From Chloroflexota bacterium (GTDB lineage Bacteria > Chloroflexota > Anaerolineae > J036 > Brachytrichaceae), in assembly GCA_030550095.1 (NCBI GenBank), contig JAUQQA010000013.1, positions 1 to 56,831 of the forward strand: DNA of 56,831 bases. The letters run 5' to 3'. Below are positions 35,041 to 43,509 of the stretch, in pieces. The number at the start of each line of letters is the position of its first letter. Position 1 is the first letter of the stretch. Made by a program: the position numbers and the translations under genes. The notes beneath the pieces are model-generated. The model did not search any database. It was not told the DNA's origin and worked only from the letters and a program-made list of their open reading frames with translations.

Positions 35041-35223
35041 CTACTCGATCACGCCCATGCTGCGCAGCCAGTCGAGCCGCTGCTGAATGTACTCCAACGG
35101 CACGTTTTCAGCCTTGGCGATCGCGTTCCAGTCGGGCAAGCCAAACGGCGCCTTCTTCACTGCCTCAACAAGAGTGCGCTCCAGCTTGGTGAGCTTGAAG
35201 GGGAATTGATTCTGGTTCGTCAT
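35041..35223 (-). CDS. Small winged-helix protein (AsnC/Lrp-like HTH only)
   Basis: A 60-residue protein. The segment LTKLERTLVEAVKKAPFGL, then AIAKAENVPLEYIQQRLDWLRSMGVIE, matches the N-terminal helix-turn-helix of AsnC/Lrp-type regulators, but the ligand-binding RAM domain is absent. It could be a stand-alone DNA-binding protein or a remnant. The ATG at 35223 is preferred to a GTG 4 codons upstream (35235). No Shine-Dalgarno site is visible. The message has a long structured leader (35224-35352). Confidence 0.7.
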   Translation of the reverse strand: MTNQNQFPFKLTKLERTLVEAVKKAPFGLPDWNAIAKAENVPLEYIQQRLDWLRSMGVIE

Positions 35224-35250
35224 CGCTTCAACCAAGCTATGCCTGCCGCG

Positions 35251-35346
35251 CCGTCCTCAGAACGCGGGAGAGGCGGGGGCTTCCTCTCCCGCGCGAGAAC
35301 GGAGGAGGTCTGTTCACAAGGCAGCGCGAAATAGTATTCTGCCTTG
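35251..35346 (-). promoter_or_regulatory. Structured 5' leader RNA of the small HTH gene
   Basis: In the minus-strand RNA, an 8-bp hairpin (CAAGGCAG/CTGCCTTG, 35346-35317) is followed by a long two-part hairpin (35302-35251). The outer stem is CCGTTCTC/GAGGACGG (8 bp, one G-U) and the inner stem CGCGGGAGAGG/CCTCTCCCGCG (11 bp) with a 9-nt loop AAGCCCCCG. No U-run follows, so a simple terminator is unlikely. It does not match any riboswitch class that I recognise. Confidence 0.6.
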
Positions 35347-35358
35347 CTACTTAGCTTC

Positions 35359-35364
35359 ATTATA
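35359..35364 (-). promoter_or_regulatory. -10 box for the structured leader and HTH gene
   Basis: TATAAT on the minus strand; transcription would begin near 35352, giving a leader of about 130 nt. Confidence 0.5.
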
Positions 35365-35415
35365 CCTTATGCTGCGCGTTTTGCACACCGCTTAAGAGCA
35401 CGCCTGCGCCGAGCC

Positions 35416-35421
35416 TATACT
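35416..35421 (+). promoter_or_regulatory. Putative -10 of the Pro/Thr-rich surface protein
   Basis: TATACT on the plus strand, 45 nt before the likely start at 35467, in the divergent gap with the HTH gene. Confidence 0.4.
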
Positions 35422-35466
35422 TGTAACTGCGCTGTGCATCTTTTTCACAACGTGCGCGCCTTTGTC

Positions 35467-36591
35467 ATGCAACAGCTCAGGCGCGACTGGGCTGTGTTAG
35501 CACTTGCGTTCATCGCAAGCACCGGCGCCTTGGTCACCGCACTCGCGCAAAGCCAGCCGAATTCACCGCTAGACTCGCCGATCTGGTCCGACCTAACGCC
35601 CACCATCGAAACGCCAACCGAGTCGCCTCAACCCACCGAGACACCGACGCCCACCGAGACGCCCACTCCACCAGTGCAGGAGTCTCCAACTGCGCCGCCT
35701 ACCAATCCGCCCACACCAATCACTCCAACATCGTCTGATCCCGGACCGACGTCGGCACCCCCTCCGCCTCCGCCTACCAATCCCCCATCTCAGCCCGAAG
35801 CGACGCCGACCGATGAGCCTCTGCCCACGCGCCCTCCACAGAGAAGCAAGCCCACGACCACACCGATGCAGCAAATTCCCACACCGAGACCCTCAGCGCC
35901 GTCCACACCAACGCCCCCCATAGCAAGCGCAACTTCACAACCAGAGGCGATCGCGCCCAGCGTGGATGTTCTCCTCGCTGCGCCCACACAACGCGAGATG
36001 TTCCCCACCCATGCAGTGCGATATACCGTCTTCCGTCGGGCGCGTGGGCTGCGCGTTTGTCTTGTGGGAGGTGACACCGCGCGCACCGTGGATGTGCTCG
36101 TGGAGCTAAAAGAGGGTGCGATCAAAGGCGTTGCTTCCGCAGCGATTCAGTCTCTCGAGATCACGGGCAGCAAGGCGCGGGTTCGCTTGTGGATGCCCAG
36201 TTCCACTGGGGTCACCTTTGAGGTGCATACCGACGCGCCACCCTCTGCTCCCTATCGCGTGGTGCTGCTCGGCGCTGCGCTGTGGATCGCGCCTGCGCAG
36301 TGGAGCTTGCCCTGCGCCGAAGACACACAACTGCCTGCCCTCTTACCTGCCTCCTCGCAGTGGCTCGAGCCAGCGCACATTCGCGCCGTGCCTTCAGAAG
36401 CAGCGTCCACTCCTGCGCCTGCCAACATGGCGATGACTTTCGCCGATGCCAAAATCGCTCAACGCGCACCAACAAGCACTTCTGTTGACCTCCCTGCGCT
36501 GCGCTTAAGCGTGTATGGGGTGCGCGGTCTAGCAGCAGGCGCTATGCTCGTTGTTGTGGTGCTGATGCTTGCCCTCCGCCGGCGGCGTTGA
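35467..36591 (+). CDS. Pro/Thr-rich anchored surface protein of unknown function
   Basis: A 374-residue protein. It has an N-terminal signal-like helix (QQLRRDWAVLALAFIASTGALVTALAQ), a low-complexity stalk of Pro, Thr, Ser and Glu (about 33-160, with many TPT and PTE units), a beta-rich extracellular domain (about 165-290), and a C-terminal membrane helix (VRGLAAGAMLVVVVLMLALR) followed by Arg residues. It is therefore a probable cell-surface protein anchored at its C-terminus. I do not recognise the folded domain. The ATG at 35467 is preferred because it starts the signal sequence; the frame opens from 35344. Confidence 0.7.
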   Translation: MQQLRRDWAVLALAFIASTGALVTALAQSQPNSPLDSPIWSDLTPTIETPTESPQPTETPTPTETPTPPVQESPTAPPTNPPTPITPTSSDPGPTSAPPPPPPTNPPSQPEATPTDEPLPTRPPQRSKPTTTPMQQIPTPRPSAPSTPTPPIASATSQPEAIAPSVDVLLAAPTQREMFPTHAVRYTVFRRARGLRVCLVGGDTARTVDVLVELKEGAIKGVASAAIQSLEITGSKARVRLWMPSSTGVTFEVHTDAPPSAPYRVVLLGAALWIAPAQWSLPCAEDTQLPALLPASSQWLEPAHIRAVPSEAASTPAPANMAMTFADAKIAQRAPTSTSVDLPALRLSVYGVRGLAAGAMLVVVVLMLALRRRR

Positions 36592-36594
36592 TCC

Positions 36595-37452
36595 TCACAC
36601 GCGGACCAAAGCCGTAATCGTCACGCGCGCGCCTTGTGGTGTCTCGAGCCAAGCTCCCACCTCGCAATGCGGCGTGCGCACGTAGCCCAGCCCTACTTCG
36701 CGCACGGCGCTTGTGACTTGCCCCACAGGCGTGCCCGCGTGCAGGAGCACATCGCCGCGCACGAGCGCCTCCCCAGCACGCAACGCGCAAAGCTTTTTGG
36801 CGATCTGCCCCCGCGATTCCATGCGCGCGAGCACTTCCTGCCCTGTGTAGCATCCCTTGCTGAAGCTGATTGCCCCCCAAAGCCCTGCTTCCAAAGGCAA
36901 GTATTCCTCGCTGATCTCGTTTGGAAACGCGGGATAGGCGTGTTGCACGCGATACGCCTCCCACGCCTCGGCTTCCTCGAGCGCGAACTGCTCGCGCAAC
37001 GTCGGCGCGCCGATCAGCCAATAGCCCACGCCCAGCGCTTCAGGCGCGCGCATGACGAGCGCATTGTCCATTACCGCGAAACGCAGCGGCTGCTCAGGCA
37101 ACGCGTTGCCGTACTGCGCGCGCACCCGAGGAACGTCAAACGCTCCTATCACCACCACATCGCTTTGCGCCTCAACGCTTACATCATCGTTGAAGAAAAT
37201 GTGCTTGCGCAGCCAACGCACCGTCTTCGCCTGTGCGCCCGCGCTGCCCAGCAGCAGCAAAGCGTCGTCGAGCGCAAGCACGATCAACCAATCCACCATG
37301 CGCCCGATGGGCGTGGTGAGCACGGTGTAGCGCCCTTCGCCTGTTTGCATCCCGCGCAGGTCGCCTGTGGACATGCGCTGGAGAAAGTCGAGCCGTGAGC
37401 CACCGCGCAACTCGATGCAGCTCACATGGGGCGTGAGGTCAAAGCAGGGCAT
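36595..37452 (-). CDS. ygfZ: YgfZ/GcvT-like folate-binding protein
   Basis: A 285-residue protein of the YgfZ family. The signature KGCYTGQEVLAR (near residue 213-224, containing the conserved Cys) is present. The N-terminal GGSRLDFLQRMSTGDLRG resembles the GcvT folate domain. YgfZ supports assembly or repair of some Fe-S enzymes and uses tetrahydrofolate. A glycine-cleavage operon is not nearby, which favours YgfZ over GcvT. It converges on the surface protein, 4 bp apart. Confidence 0.92.
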   Translation of the reverse strand: MPCFDLTPHVSCIELRGGSRLDFLQRMSTGDLRGMQTGEGRYTVLTTPIGRMVDWLIVLALDDALLLLGSAGAQAKTVRWLRKHIFFNDDVSVEAQSDVVVIGAFDVPRVRAQYGNALPEQPLRFAVMDNALVMRAPEALGVGYWLIGAPTLREQFALEEAEAWEAYRVQHAYPAFPNEISEEYLPLEAGLWGAISFSKGCYTGQEVLARMESRGQIAKKLCALRAGEALVRGDVLLHAGTPVGQVTSAVREVGLGYVRTPHCEVGAWLETPQGARVTITALVRV

Positions 37453-37464
37453 CGCACCTTAACG

Positions 37465-37953
37465 CTACTCTGTGGCTTGATCGTTCTCTGTGGCACCGCT
37501 TGCGCCGAGCTGCTTGGCGAGCGCCACGTCTGTAGCACCTACCTTTTCCCATATCCAACCTGCGAGCGATTGCCCGCGCAATGCCGCGAAGCGGCGCGCG
37601 TCGAACAGCGCTGACTCGTCGTGCCAAGCCTCAAGACGGCGCACCAGTTGGTGATGGGCGTTGCGGAAATCGGCTAACAGCCGTTCGGGCGGGCGGGCGC
37701 GTTGCTCGGCAATGGCGTCTGCTGAGATAGTGAAGGGGCGCTCGATCGTCGCAGCCACGCCGCGCTCCAACTGAAACAGAGCGGTCACAACTTGCGTCAC
37801 GCGGATCGCCTGCTCAGCCACCGCTTTCCAAGCGGCAGCGTGGGGTGGGCTTGCGTCGAGCAGGGGTGAGAGTTGCGCTTCTAGCTGCTGCCGCGCTCGA
37901 CGCAAAGCCTCGATCAACGCGGCCTTGGTGCGAAATGAGAGCGTGTCACTCAT
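37465..37953 (-). CDS. DinB/ClbS-like helical protein, tentative
   Basis: A 162-residue, helix-rich soluble protein without signal. Its order of elements (an N-terminal KAALIEALRRARQQLEAQL helix, WKAVAEQAIRVTQVVTAL, LLADFRNAHHQLVRRLEAW, and a late FAALRGQSLAGWIWEKVG) resembles four-helix-bundle proteins of the DinB/ClbS group. The histidines that bind metal in true DinB-like enzymes are not all found. The identification is weak. It lies between ygfZ and the amidotransferase on the same strand with short gaps. Confidence 0.4.
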   Translation of the reverse strand: MSDTLSFRTKAALIEALRRARQQLEAQLSPLLDASPPHAAAWKAVAEQAIRVTQVVTALFQLERGVAATIERPFTISADAIAEQRARPPERLLADFRNAHHQLVRRLEAWHDESALFDARRFAALRGQSLAGWIWEKVGATDVALAKQLGASGATENDQATE

Positions 37954-37968
37954 AGCGCAAACCTGCGC

Positions 37969-38691
37969 TTACCTACTGGGCACGCACGCGCGCACAAAGC
38001 TACAGAACAGCGCTTGCATATCGGCGCGCTCCGCTGCCATGTCTTCGGGATGCCACTGCACGGCGAGGAAGTGGCGCAAGCCTGGCAGCTCTACGCCCTC
38101 GATGATCCCGTCGGGCGCGCGCGCCGTGATCACCAAGCCGGACGCAAGCCGATCGATGGCTTGGTGATGAAAGCTGTTCACGCCCACCTCGCCCGCGCCG
38201 ACCAAGCGCGCAAGCAGCGAGTTGGTCTCCACGCGAACGGTGTGCAGCACCTCGCTGCGCCGGCTGTGATCGCCGCTGTGTCGCAGGGCGTGGGGCACAA
38301 GCTCAGGGATGTCCTGCACGAGCGAGCCGCCGAGCGCCACGTTCACCACCTGAATGCCGCGGCAGATGGCGAACAAGGGTTTGTCTGCCTCGGCTGCCCA
38401 GCGCGCAAGTGCAATCTCTAGCTCGTCGCGCGCGTCGTCCACGCCGTAGGTAGTGGGGTGCGGGGATTGGTGATAGCGTGCGGGATTCACGTCGCCGCCG
38501 CCGGTGAGCATGACGCCATCAGCTTGCTCGAACAGCGCACGAGCCTCATCCAAGCCCACGCCCACGGGGAGCAACAAAGGCACCGCGCCACAGGCGAGCA
38601 ACGCCTTCACGTAGTTCTCGCCGAGCGAGAAGCGTGGCCTTGGGCCTTCGCCTTGCACAGGGATCGGGATCAAAATGCGCGGTTGGCTCAT
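37969..38691 (-). CDS. Class I glutamine amidotransferase-like (PuuD/peptidase C26 type)
   Basis: A 240-residue protein. The nucleophile elbow is LFAICRGIQVVNVALGGSLVQDIPE with Cys near residue 109. VMLTGGGDVNPARYH near 59 and the C-terminal LRHFLAVQWHPEDMA with the catalytic His are typical of gamma-glutamyl-GABA hydrolase PuuD and relatives. No separate synthase domain is present. It could break down gamma-glutamyl putrescine or related compounds, which would match the pot importer elsewhere in the window, but this is inference. Confidence 0.88.
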   Translation of the reverse strand: MSQPRILIPIPVQGEGPRPRFSLGENYVKALLACGAVPLLLPVGVGLDEARALFEQADGVMLTGGGDVNPARYHQSPHPTTYGVDDARDELEIALARWAAEADKPLFAICRGIQVVNVALGGSLVQDIPELVPHALRHSGDHSRRSEVLHTVRVETNSLLARLVGAGEVGVNSFHHQAIDRLASGLVITARAPDGIIEGVELPGLRHFLAVQWHPEDMAAERADMQALFCSFVRACVPSR

Positions 38692-38699
38692 CTCAAATC

Positions 38700-38733
38700 A
38701 AGAAGCCCCAAGGGGAAACGACCCGCTTGGGGC
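38700..38733 (-). terminator. Terminator of the ribosomal protein cluster
   Basis: An 8-bp stem GCCCCAAG/CTTGGGGC with a 13-nt loop is followed on the minus strand by TTCTTGATTT. A second hairpin (GTGCCGC/GCGGCAC, 38787-38816) lies between it and the rplS stop. The rest of the 136-nt gap shows nothing else. Confidence 0.75.
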
Positions 38734-38827
38734 ACCGAAGCAATCCACGGTGAGAAAGGGTAAGCGACCCAGCCCCACGGCAACGCGTGCCGCGCGTGTT
38801 CGAGATTGTGCGGCACAGCGTCGTGTT

Positions 38828-39235
38828 TCAAGCGGTTTCCTTTTCTTCGGGTGTCTCCGCAGCAGCCTTTGCTGCTTTCGCTTTGCCGGGCAGCTCCTCC
38901 TTCAGGCGCGCTGCCTTGCCGCGCAGGTTGCGGAAGTAGTAGAGTTGTGCGCGGCGCACCTTGGCGCGGCGCAACACCTCCACGCGCTCAATGCGCGGCG
39001 AGTGCAGCAGGTATGTGCGCTCCACGCCGATGTTGTTGCTGGCAATGCGGCGCACCGTGAAGCTGGCGTTTGCGCCGCCTTTGCGCAGGCGGATCACCGT
39101 GCCCTGGAACACCTGGATGCGCTCGCGCCCGCCCTCGATGATCTTTTGATGCACGCGCACCGTGTCGCCTGGGCGCAGCGGCGGGATCTTTGGGTTCGGC
39201 TGCAAGCTCTTCTCGAGCGATTCGACCAAGTTCAT
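38828..39235 (-). CDS. rplS: Ribosomal protein bL19
   Basis: A 135-residue 50S protein. It contains [51 protein letters not shown] and the C-terminal [23 protein letters not shown] typical of bL19. A Lys/Ala/Glu-rich tail of about 20 residues extends beyond the family core. The ATG at 39235 has a GGAGGA site and is preferred to an upstream start at 39262. In many bacteria rplS lies with rpsP-trmD; here it ends the supercluster after rpsI. Confidence 0.95.
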   Translation of the reverse strand: MNLVESLEKSLQPNPKIPPLRPGDTVRVHQKIIEGGRERIQVFQGTVIRLRKGGANASFTVRRIASNNIGVERTYLLHSPRIERVEVLRRAKVRRAQLYYFRNLRGKAARLKEELPGKAKAAKAAAETPEEKETA

Positions 39236-39261
39236 GGCACTCCTCCGTAACACGACCAACA

Positions 39262-39669
39262 TCAGCGCTTGGTGTAGGTGGGCGCCTTGCGCGCGCGCTT
39301 CAAGCCGGGCTTCTTGCGCTCTTTCACGCGCGGGTCGCGGCGCAGCAGCCCTGCTGCCTTCAGTGTCGGTCGCAACTCTGGGTTGAACTTGAGCAACGCG
39401 CGCGCGATCGCCATGCGGGCAGCTTCGGCTTGACCCGTGATGCCGCCACCTTTCACGTGAATGCTGACGTTGAACACGTTCTCGGTGTTCGTCAGCTTCA
39501 AAGGCGTCTGGATGGTCACCCAGTCGATCTCACGCCCGAAGTATTCCTTCATCGGCTTGTCGTTCACGGTGATGGTGCCGTTGCCCTGCGGATACAAGCG
39601 CGCACGCGCGGTGGCTTCCTTGCGGCGCCCAACACCTTCGTAGTACTGCAACGCGATCTCGGTCGTCAT
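39262..39669 (-). CDS. rpsI: Ribosomal protein uS9
   Basis: A 135-residue 30S protein. It has [56 protein letters not shown] and the C-terminal [13 protein letters not shown], whose basic tail reaches the P-site tRNA. It follows rplM by 8 nt, the usual pair. Confidence 0.97.
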   Translation of the reverse strand: MTTEIALQYYEGVGRRKEATARARLYPQGNGTITVNDKPMKEYFGREIDWVTIQTPLKLTNTENVFNVSIHVKGGGITGQAEAARMAIARALLKFNPELRPTLKAAGLLRRDPRVKERKKPGLKRARKAPTYTKR

Positions 39670-39677
39670 GGCTCACC

Positions 39678-40130
39678 TCAGGCGTTTGGGATCTCGAGCG
39701 GCTCAGGCTTTTGCGCGGCGTGCTCGTGCGCGGGACCGCCATAGACCTTCAGCTTTTTGATCATCTTACGCCCCAATCGCCCGTGCGGGATCATGCCCCA
39801 AACCGCTTGCCGAATCACGCGCTCTGGGTTGCGTTGGAGCAAGTCGCGCAGGTTAATCGCCTTAAAGCCGCCTGGGTACATGGAGTGACGTTGATACAGC
39901 TTTTCGGTCATCTTGTCGCCCGTGACGCGGATCTTCTGGGCGTTCACCACGATCACGTAGTCGCCGCAGTCCACGTGGGGGGTGTAGATAGGCTTATGCT
40001 TGCCCATGATCACGCGCGCAATTTGGCTTGCAAGCCGCCCAAGCGTCTTGCCTTGCGCGTCCACCACGTACCACTTGCGGCTCTGCATCGCCTCTTCAGG
40101 CGTTGCGGAGTAGGTTCGGATGCGCTTCAT
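39678..40130 (-). CDS. rplM: Ribosomal protein uL13
   Basis: A 150-residue 50S protein. Its core WYVVDAQGKTLGRLASQIA, the stretches GDYVIVVNAQKI, YQRHSMYPGGFK and WGMIPHGRLGRKMIKKL are all characteristic. A GTG at 40142 is in frame, but the ATG at 40130 has GGTGAG 8 nt upstream. The gene overlaps the end of truA by 35 bp. Confidence 0.95.
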   Translation of the reverse strand: MKRIRTYSATPEEAMQSRKWYVVDAQGKTLGRLASQIARVIMGKHKPIYTPHVDCGDYVIVVNAQKIRVTGDKMTEKLYQRHSMYPGGFKAINLRDLLQRNPERVIRQAVWGMIPHGRLGRKMIKKLKVYGGPAHEHAAQKPEPLEIPNA

Positions 40131-40887
40131 GGCTTGTCTCACCGGGATACTTCACATGCACTAAGCACAGCCCACACGCGGGCGCTAACCCTTTGATGCG
40201 CTGTGCGTCTTTCCCTTCCAACATCGCTTTAACATCCTCAGGTTGGTTCAACCCCAACCCAACGTTGACCAGTGCTTTCACCACACGGCGCACCATGTGG
40301 TAGAGGAACGCGTTTGCCTCGATGACGAAGCGCAGCTCGTCCGCTGCCACCTCGCGCCATTCAGCGCGCAGCACGCGGCGCACGGTGCTCGCGTCCTCAT
40401 GCTCGCTCGTCGCGCGCCCGAAGGCGGCGAAGTCGTGTTCGCCGAGCAGGTATGCTGCCGCCTGGTTCATGCGCACGACGTCTGGTTTTTGGCAGAGCCA
40501 CCATGCGGTGTGTCGGCGCAGCGGATGGCGCACTGGGTCAACATAGATCGTGTATTCGTAGGTGCGACTTAGCGCGTTGTAGCGCGGATGAAAATCCGGC
40601 GCGCAGGGCTGGAGCGCACGAACGGCGATATCTGCTGGGAGTGTGGCGTTCAGCGCGCGCACCAGCAGCGCCAGCGGATGTTGCCACCCCGCGAGGTCGA
40701 AGGCGATCACTTGCCCCGTTGCATGCACACCTGTGTCGGTGCGCCCCGAAGCAAGAATGGGGGTGCGCCGTCCAAGCACGCGCTCCAGGGCGGTTTCGAT
40801 CTCGCCTTGCACGGTGCGCGCGTTGCGCTGACGTTGGAAGCCAGCAAAGCCGCTCCCGTCGTAAGCGACCGTCGCGCGCACCCTCAT
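40096..40887 (-). CDS. truA: tRNA pseudouridine synthase A
   Basis: A 263-residue enzyme that modifies positions 38-40 of tRNA anticodon stems. The catalytic Asp lies in ILASGRTDTGVHATGQV near residue 52; YDGSGFAGFQRQ near the N-terminus and FLYHMVRRVVKALVNVG late in the protein match TruA. It sits between rplQ and rplM, a common position. An AAGGAGGT site precedes the ATG. Confidence 0.96.
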   Translation of the reverse strand: MRVRATVAYDGSGFAGFQRQRNARTVQGEIETALERVLGRRTPILASGRTDTGVHATGQVIAFDLAGWQHPLALLVRALNATLPADIAVRALQPCAPDFHPRYNALSRTYEYTIYVDPVRHPLRRHTAWWLCQKPDVVRMNQAAAYLLGEHDFAAFGRATSEHEDASTVRRVLRAEWREVAADELRFVIEANAFLYHMVRRVVKALVNVGLGLNQPEDVKAMLEGKDAQRIKGLAPACGLCLVHVKYPGETSHEAHPNLLRNA

Positions 40888-40937
40888 CGCACCTTTGCGC
40901 TCACACCTCCTTTTGCAGCGCGGTTACAACGCTGTTG

Positions 40938-41315
40938 CTATACCCACTCGATGATCGCGATCGGCGCGTTGTCGCCTTTGCGATAGCCGACCTTGATGAT
41001 GCGCGTGTAGCCGCCCTTGCGCTCCAGATAGCGCGGGGCGATCTCGTTGAAGACCTTGCGCACAATCGCCGGTCCGCCGTTCACGCGCGCCGCGACCAAT
41101 CGGCGGGCATACACCTGCTTCGCCTTGTCCTCGGTCGTCAACCCTTTCTTGGCGATGGTGATCAGCTTCTCTGCTTGATCGCGAATCGCCTTGCATTTAG
41201 CCTCGGTCGTCTGGATGCGACCGTGCTGGATGAGCTGCGTGATCAGCGTACGGCGCAACGCCGTTCGGTGCCCCGAGGAGCGGCTCAACTTATAGCCATA
41301 GACGCGATGTCGCAT
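40938..41315 (-). CDS. rplQ: Ribosomal protein bL17
   Basis: A 125-residue 50S protein. The N-terminal RHRVYGYKLSRSSGHRTALRRTL and the later YLERKGGYTRIIKVGYRKGDNAPIAIIEWV pattern identify bL17. It follows rpoA by 3 nt, as in the alpha operon. Confidence 0.97.
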   Translation of the reverse strand: MRHRVYGYKLSRSSGHRTALRRTLITQLIQHGRIQTTEAKCKAIRDQAEKLITIAKKGLTTEDKAKQVYARRLVAARVNGGPAIVRKVFNEIAPRYLERKGGYTRIIKVGYRKGDNAPIAIIEWV

Positions 41316-41318
41316 GGG

Positions 41319-42284
41319 TCACACCTCCTCGCTTTCCTTTTCCTGTTGCGCTTGTGGCAAAAGCCCGCGCTCGCGCAGCTTCTCGCGCAACTCCGCCATG
41401 GACTTCTCGCCGAAATTGCGCAAGCCAGTGAGCTGACCGCCGCTCTTCTCCATGAGCTGCAAGAGTTCGCCGATGGTGCTGATGCCGCTGCGCTTCAGCG
41501 CGTTGTACACGCGCACGCTCAGCTCCAGCTCCTCGATGGGGCGATCGGCCCACTCGCTGCCGGCGCGCTTTTGCTCGCGCTCGAAGCGCAACGCTGGTTC
41601 TTCGGCGCTAATGCTCGCCACCAAGTTGAGGTGCTGGATCAAGATCGAAGCAGCTTGCGCCAGCGCCTCTTGCGGGCGAATGGTGCCGTCTGTCCACACC
41701 TCCAAGATCAAGCGGTCGTAGTTCGTTGCGTGACCAACGCGCGCAGGCTCGACGGTGAAGTTGACGCGGCGCACGGGGCTGAAGATCGCGTCCACTGGCA
41801 GCTCGCCGATGGGCAACCGCCCGCGCTGCTCCGCAGGCGAATAGCCGCGCCCTGCTTCGACTTGAAACTCGATGTCCACGCGCGCTTTGTTGGAGTTGGT
41901 CGTGAAGAGGTAGAGATCGGGATTGACGATCTCGACCTCGGGCGGCGCGATGATGTCGCCGGCGGTCACCACGCCTTCGCCGCGCACTTCAAGGCGCAGG
42001 CGATAGGGTCCTTCGCCGTGCATGCGCAGCCGAATTTGCTTCACGTTGAGCATGAGCTGCACCACGTCCTCGCGCACGTCGGGGATGTCGGAGAACTCAT
42101 GATGCACGTCCACAATGCGCATGGACGTGATGGCGGCACCGGGCAAGGAGCTGAGCAGCACACGGCGCAACGCATTACCAAGCGTCACACCGAACCCCCG
42201 CTCCATCGCGCCAATCACAAAGCGACCGTATTCGCGCGTGAGCGCGTCAATCTCAATCTTTGGGAAGACAGGCGGCGTTAGCAA
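41319..42284 (-). CDS. rpoA: RNA polymerase alpha subunit
   Basis: A 321-residue subunit. The N-terminal domain (about 1-230) for dimerisation and assembly has GFGVTLGNALRRVLLSSLPGAA, and the C-terminal domain (about 250-310) contains RVYNALKRSGISTIGELLQL and LRNFGEKSMAELREKL, which bind UP elements and activators. The TTG at 42284 is likely the start, with AAGGAGAG upstream. Confidence 0.97.
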   Translation of the reverse strand: MLTPPVFPKIEIDALTREYGRFVIGAMERGFGVTLGNALRRVLLSSLPGAAITSMRIVDVHHEFSDIPDVREDVVQLMLNVKQIRLRMHGEGPYRLRLEVRGEGVVTAGDIIAPPEVEIVNPDLYLFTTNSNKARVDIEFQVEAGRGYSPAEQRGRLPIGELPVDAIFSPVRRVNFTVEPARVGHATNYDRLILEVWTDGTIRPQEALAQAASILIQHLNLVASISAEEPALRFEREQKRAGSEWADRPIEELELSVRVYNALKRSGISTIGELLQLMEKSGGQLTGLRNFGEKSMAELREKLRERGLLPQAQQEKESEEV

Positions 42285-42333
42285 CGCTTCACTCTCCTTT
42301 GCAATTCACGCGAGCAACGGTTGGTGATAGGCT

Positions 42334-42972
42334 TTAGCGCGAGTAGAACTCGACGATGAGCTGCTCTTTGACGGGCACGTCAATATCTTCGCGCTTTGGC
42401 AGCGCCAACACCTCACCGCTCAGCGTCGAGCGATCTACGCGCAGCCACGGCGGCGTCGGCACATCTTCCTTTTCTGCCGCCAGCTCTTTAAAATACGTTA
42501 GCCCACGGCTGGACTCGCGCACGGTGATGCGGTCGCCGGGCTTCACCAAGTAGGAAGGGATGTCGATCGGGTGACCGTTCACGTTAAAGTGCGCGTGGTT
42601 CACCAGTTGGCGCGCTGCCGCGCGCGAGGGCGCGAAGCCCATGCGATACACCACGTTATCCAGCCGACGCTCCAACAAGATGAGCAACTCCGTGCCCGTC
42701 ACCCCACGGCGCTTGAGCGCCTCGCGGAAGTAACGCCGAAACTGGCGTTCGAGCACGCCGTAGATGCGCTTTAGCTTTTGCTTCTCGCGGAGCTGAAGCG
42801 CGTAATCGCTCGGCTTGACCCGCCGCATGCGCCCGCCAGGGCCGTGTTGCCCTGGGGCGAAGCCGCGCCGCTCAAAGGCGCACTTCGAGGTCAAGCAGCG
42901 CATGCCCTTCAAATACAGCTTCTCGCCTTCTCGTCGGCAGATACGGCAAACAGGTCCGATGCGTCTTGCCAT
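42334..42972 (-). CDS. rpsD: Ribosomal protein uS4
   Basis: A 212-residue 30S protein. The N-terminal zinc-type region has [15 protein letters not shown] and [11 protein letters not shown] (four Cys). The S4 RNA-binding domain has [32 protein letters not shown], and the C-terminus is [12 protein letters not shown]. uS4 nucleates 30S assembly and represses the alpha operon in some bacteria. The ATG at 42972 is chosen for its AGAGGT site; the frame opens at 42993. A long hairpin precedes it. Confidence 0.96.
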   Translation of the reverse strand: MARRIGPVCRICRREGEKLYLKGMRCLTSKCAFERRGFAPGQHGPGGRMRRVKPSDYALQLREKQKLKRIYGVLERQFRRYFREALKRRGVTGTELLILLERRLDNVVYRMGFAPSRAAARQLVNHAHFNVNGHPIDIPSYLVKPGDRITVRESSRGLTYFKELAAEKEDVPTPPWLRVDRSTLSGEVLALPKREDIDVPVKEQLIVEFYSR

Positions 42973-42993
42973 GATGGTACCTCTTTCACTCAA

Positions 42994-43050
42994 GTGCGCC
43001 TTTCGATTTGTTTACAACGGGCCGTCTTCCTCCAAATCGGAAAGGCGCGC
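42994..43050 (-). promoter_or_regulatory. Long stem-loop between rpsK and rpsD
   Basis: The inverted repeat 42994-43010 and 43033-43050 forms a 17-bp stem with one bulged base (about one G-U pair) and a 22-nt loop. It starts 12 nt after the rpsK stop and ends 21 nt before the rpsD ATG, covering most of the 90-nt spacer. A place for S4-dependent feedback is plausible by position only. Confidence 0.7.
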
Positions 43051-43062
43051 TAGGTCGCTGCT

Positions 43063-43473
43063 TCACACACGGCGGCGCTTCTTGGGTCGGCAGCCGTTGT
43101 GCGGAATGGGCGTTACGTCGGTGATGGACTTCACCTTTAGCCCGCTGCCCTGCAAGGCGCGAATAGCGGCTTCGCGCCCTGGGCCAGGGCCTTTGACGTA
43201 CACATCCACTTCTTGCATGCCGTTCTCAACCGCCATGCGGTAGGCGTTTTGAGCAGCGACGCGAGCCGCGAAGGGCGTGCTTTTGCGCGTGCCTTTAAAG
43301 CCCGAAGCGCCCGCGCTGCTCCAGCAGATGGTGTTGCCTGCCTTGTCGGTGATGGTGATGATGGTGTTGTTGAACGGCGCGTAGATGTGTACGATCCCCT
43401 GCGCCACGTTTTTGCGCGCGCGCCTTGGGTTGGTTTGGCGGCGCGGCGTGCGAGATGGAGATGCTTTGCCCAT
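43063..43473 (-). CDS. rpsK: Ribosomal protein uS11
   Basis: A 136-residue 30S platform protein. It shows [56 protein letters not shown] and the C-terminal [18 protein letters not shown]. The N-terminal 20 residues are Arg/Lys-rich. The ATG at 43473 has a GGAGG site; an upstream GTG or ATG at 43494 is less likely. Confidence 0.97.
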   Translation of the reverse strand: MGKASPSRTPRRQTNPRRARKNVAQGIVHIYAPFNNTIITITDKAGNTICWSSAGASGFKGTRKSTPFAARVAAQNAYRMAVENGMQEVDVYVKGPGPGREAAIRALQGSGLKVKSITDVTPIPHNGCRPKKRRRV

Positions 43474-43509
43474 GCGGTTTCTTCCTCCCTCCAAGCGCCC
43501 AAATGCGGA

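Noticed and set aside
35263-35293. Rho-independent terminator at the GC-rich hairpin
   Set aside because: Neither strand has a U-run after the stem, and an outer stem continues the structure.
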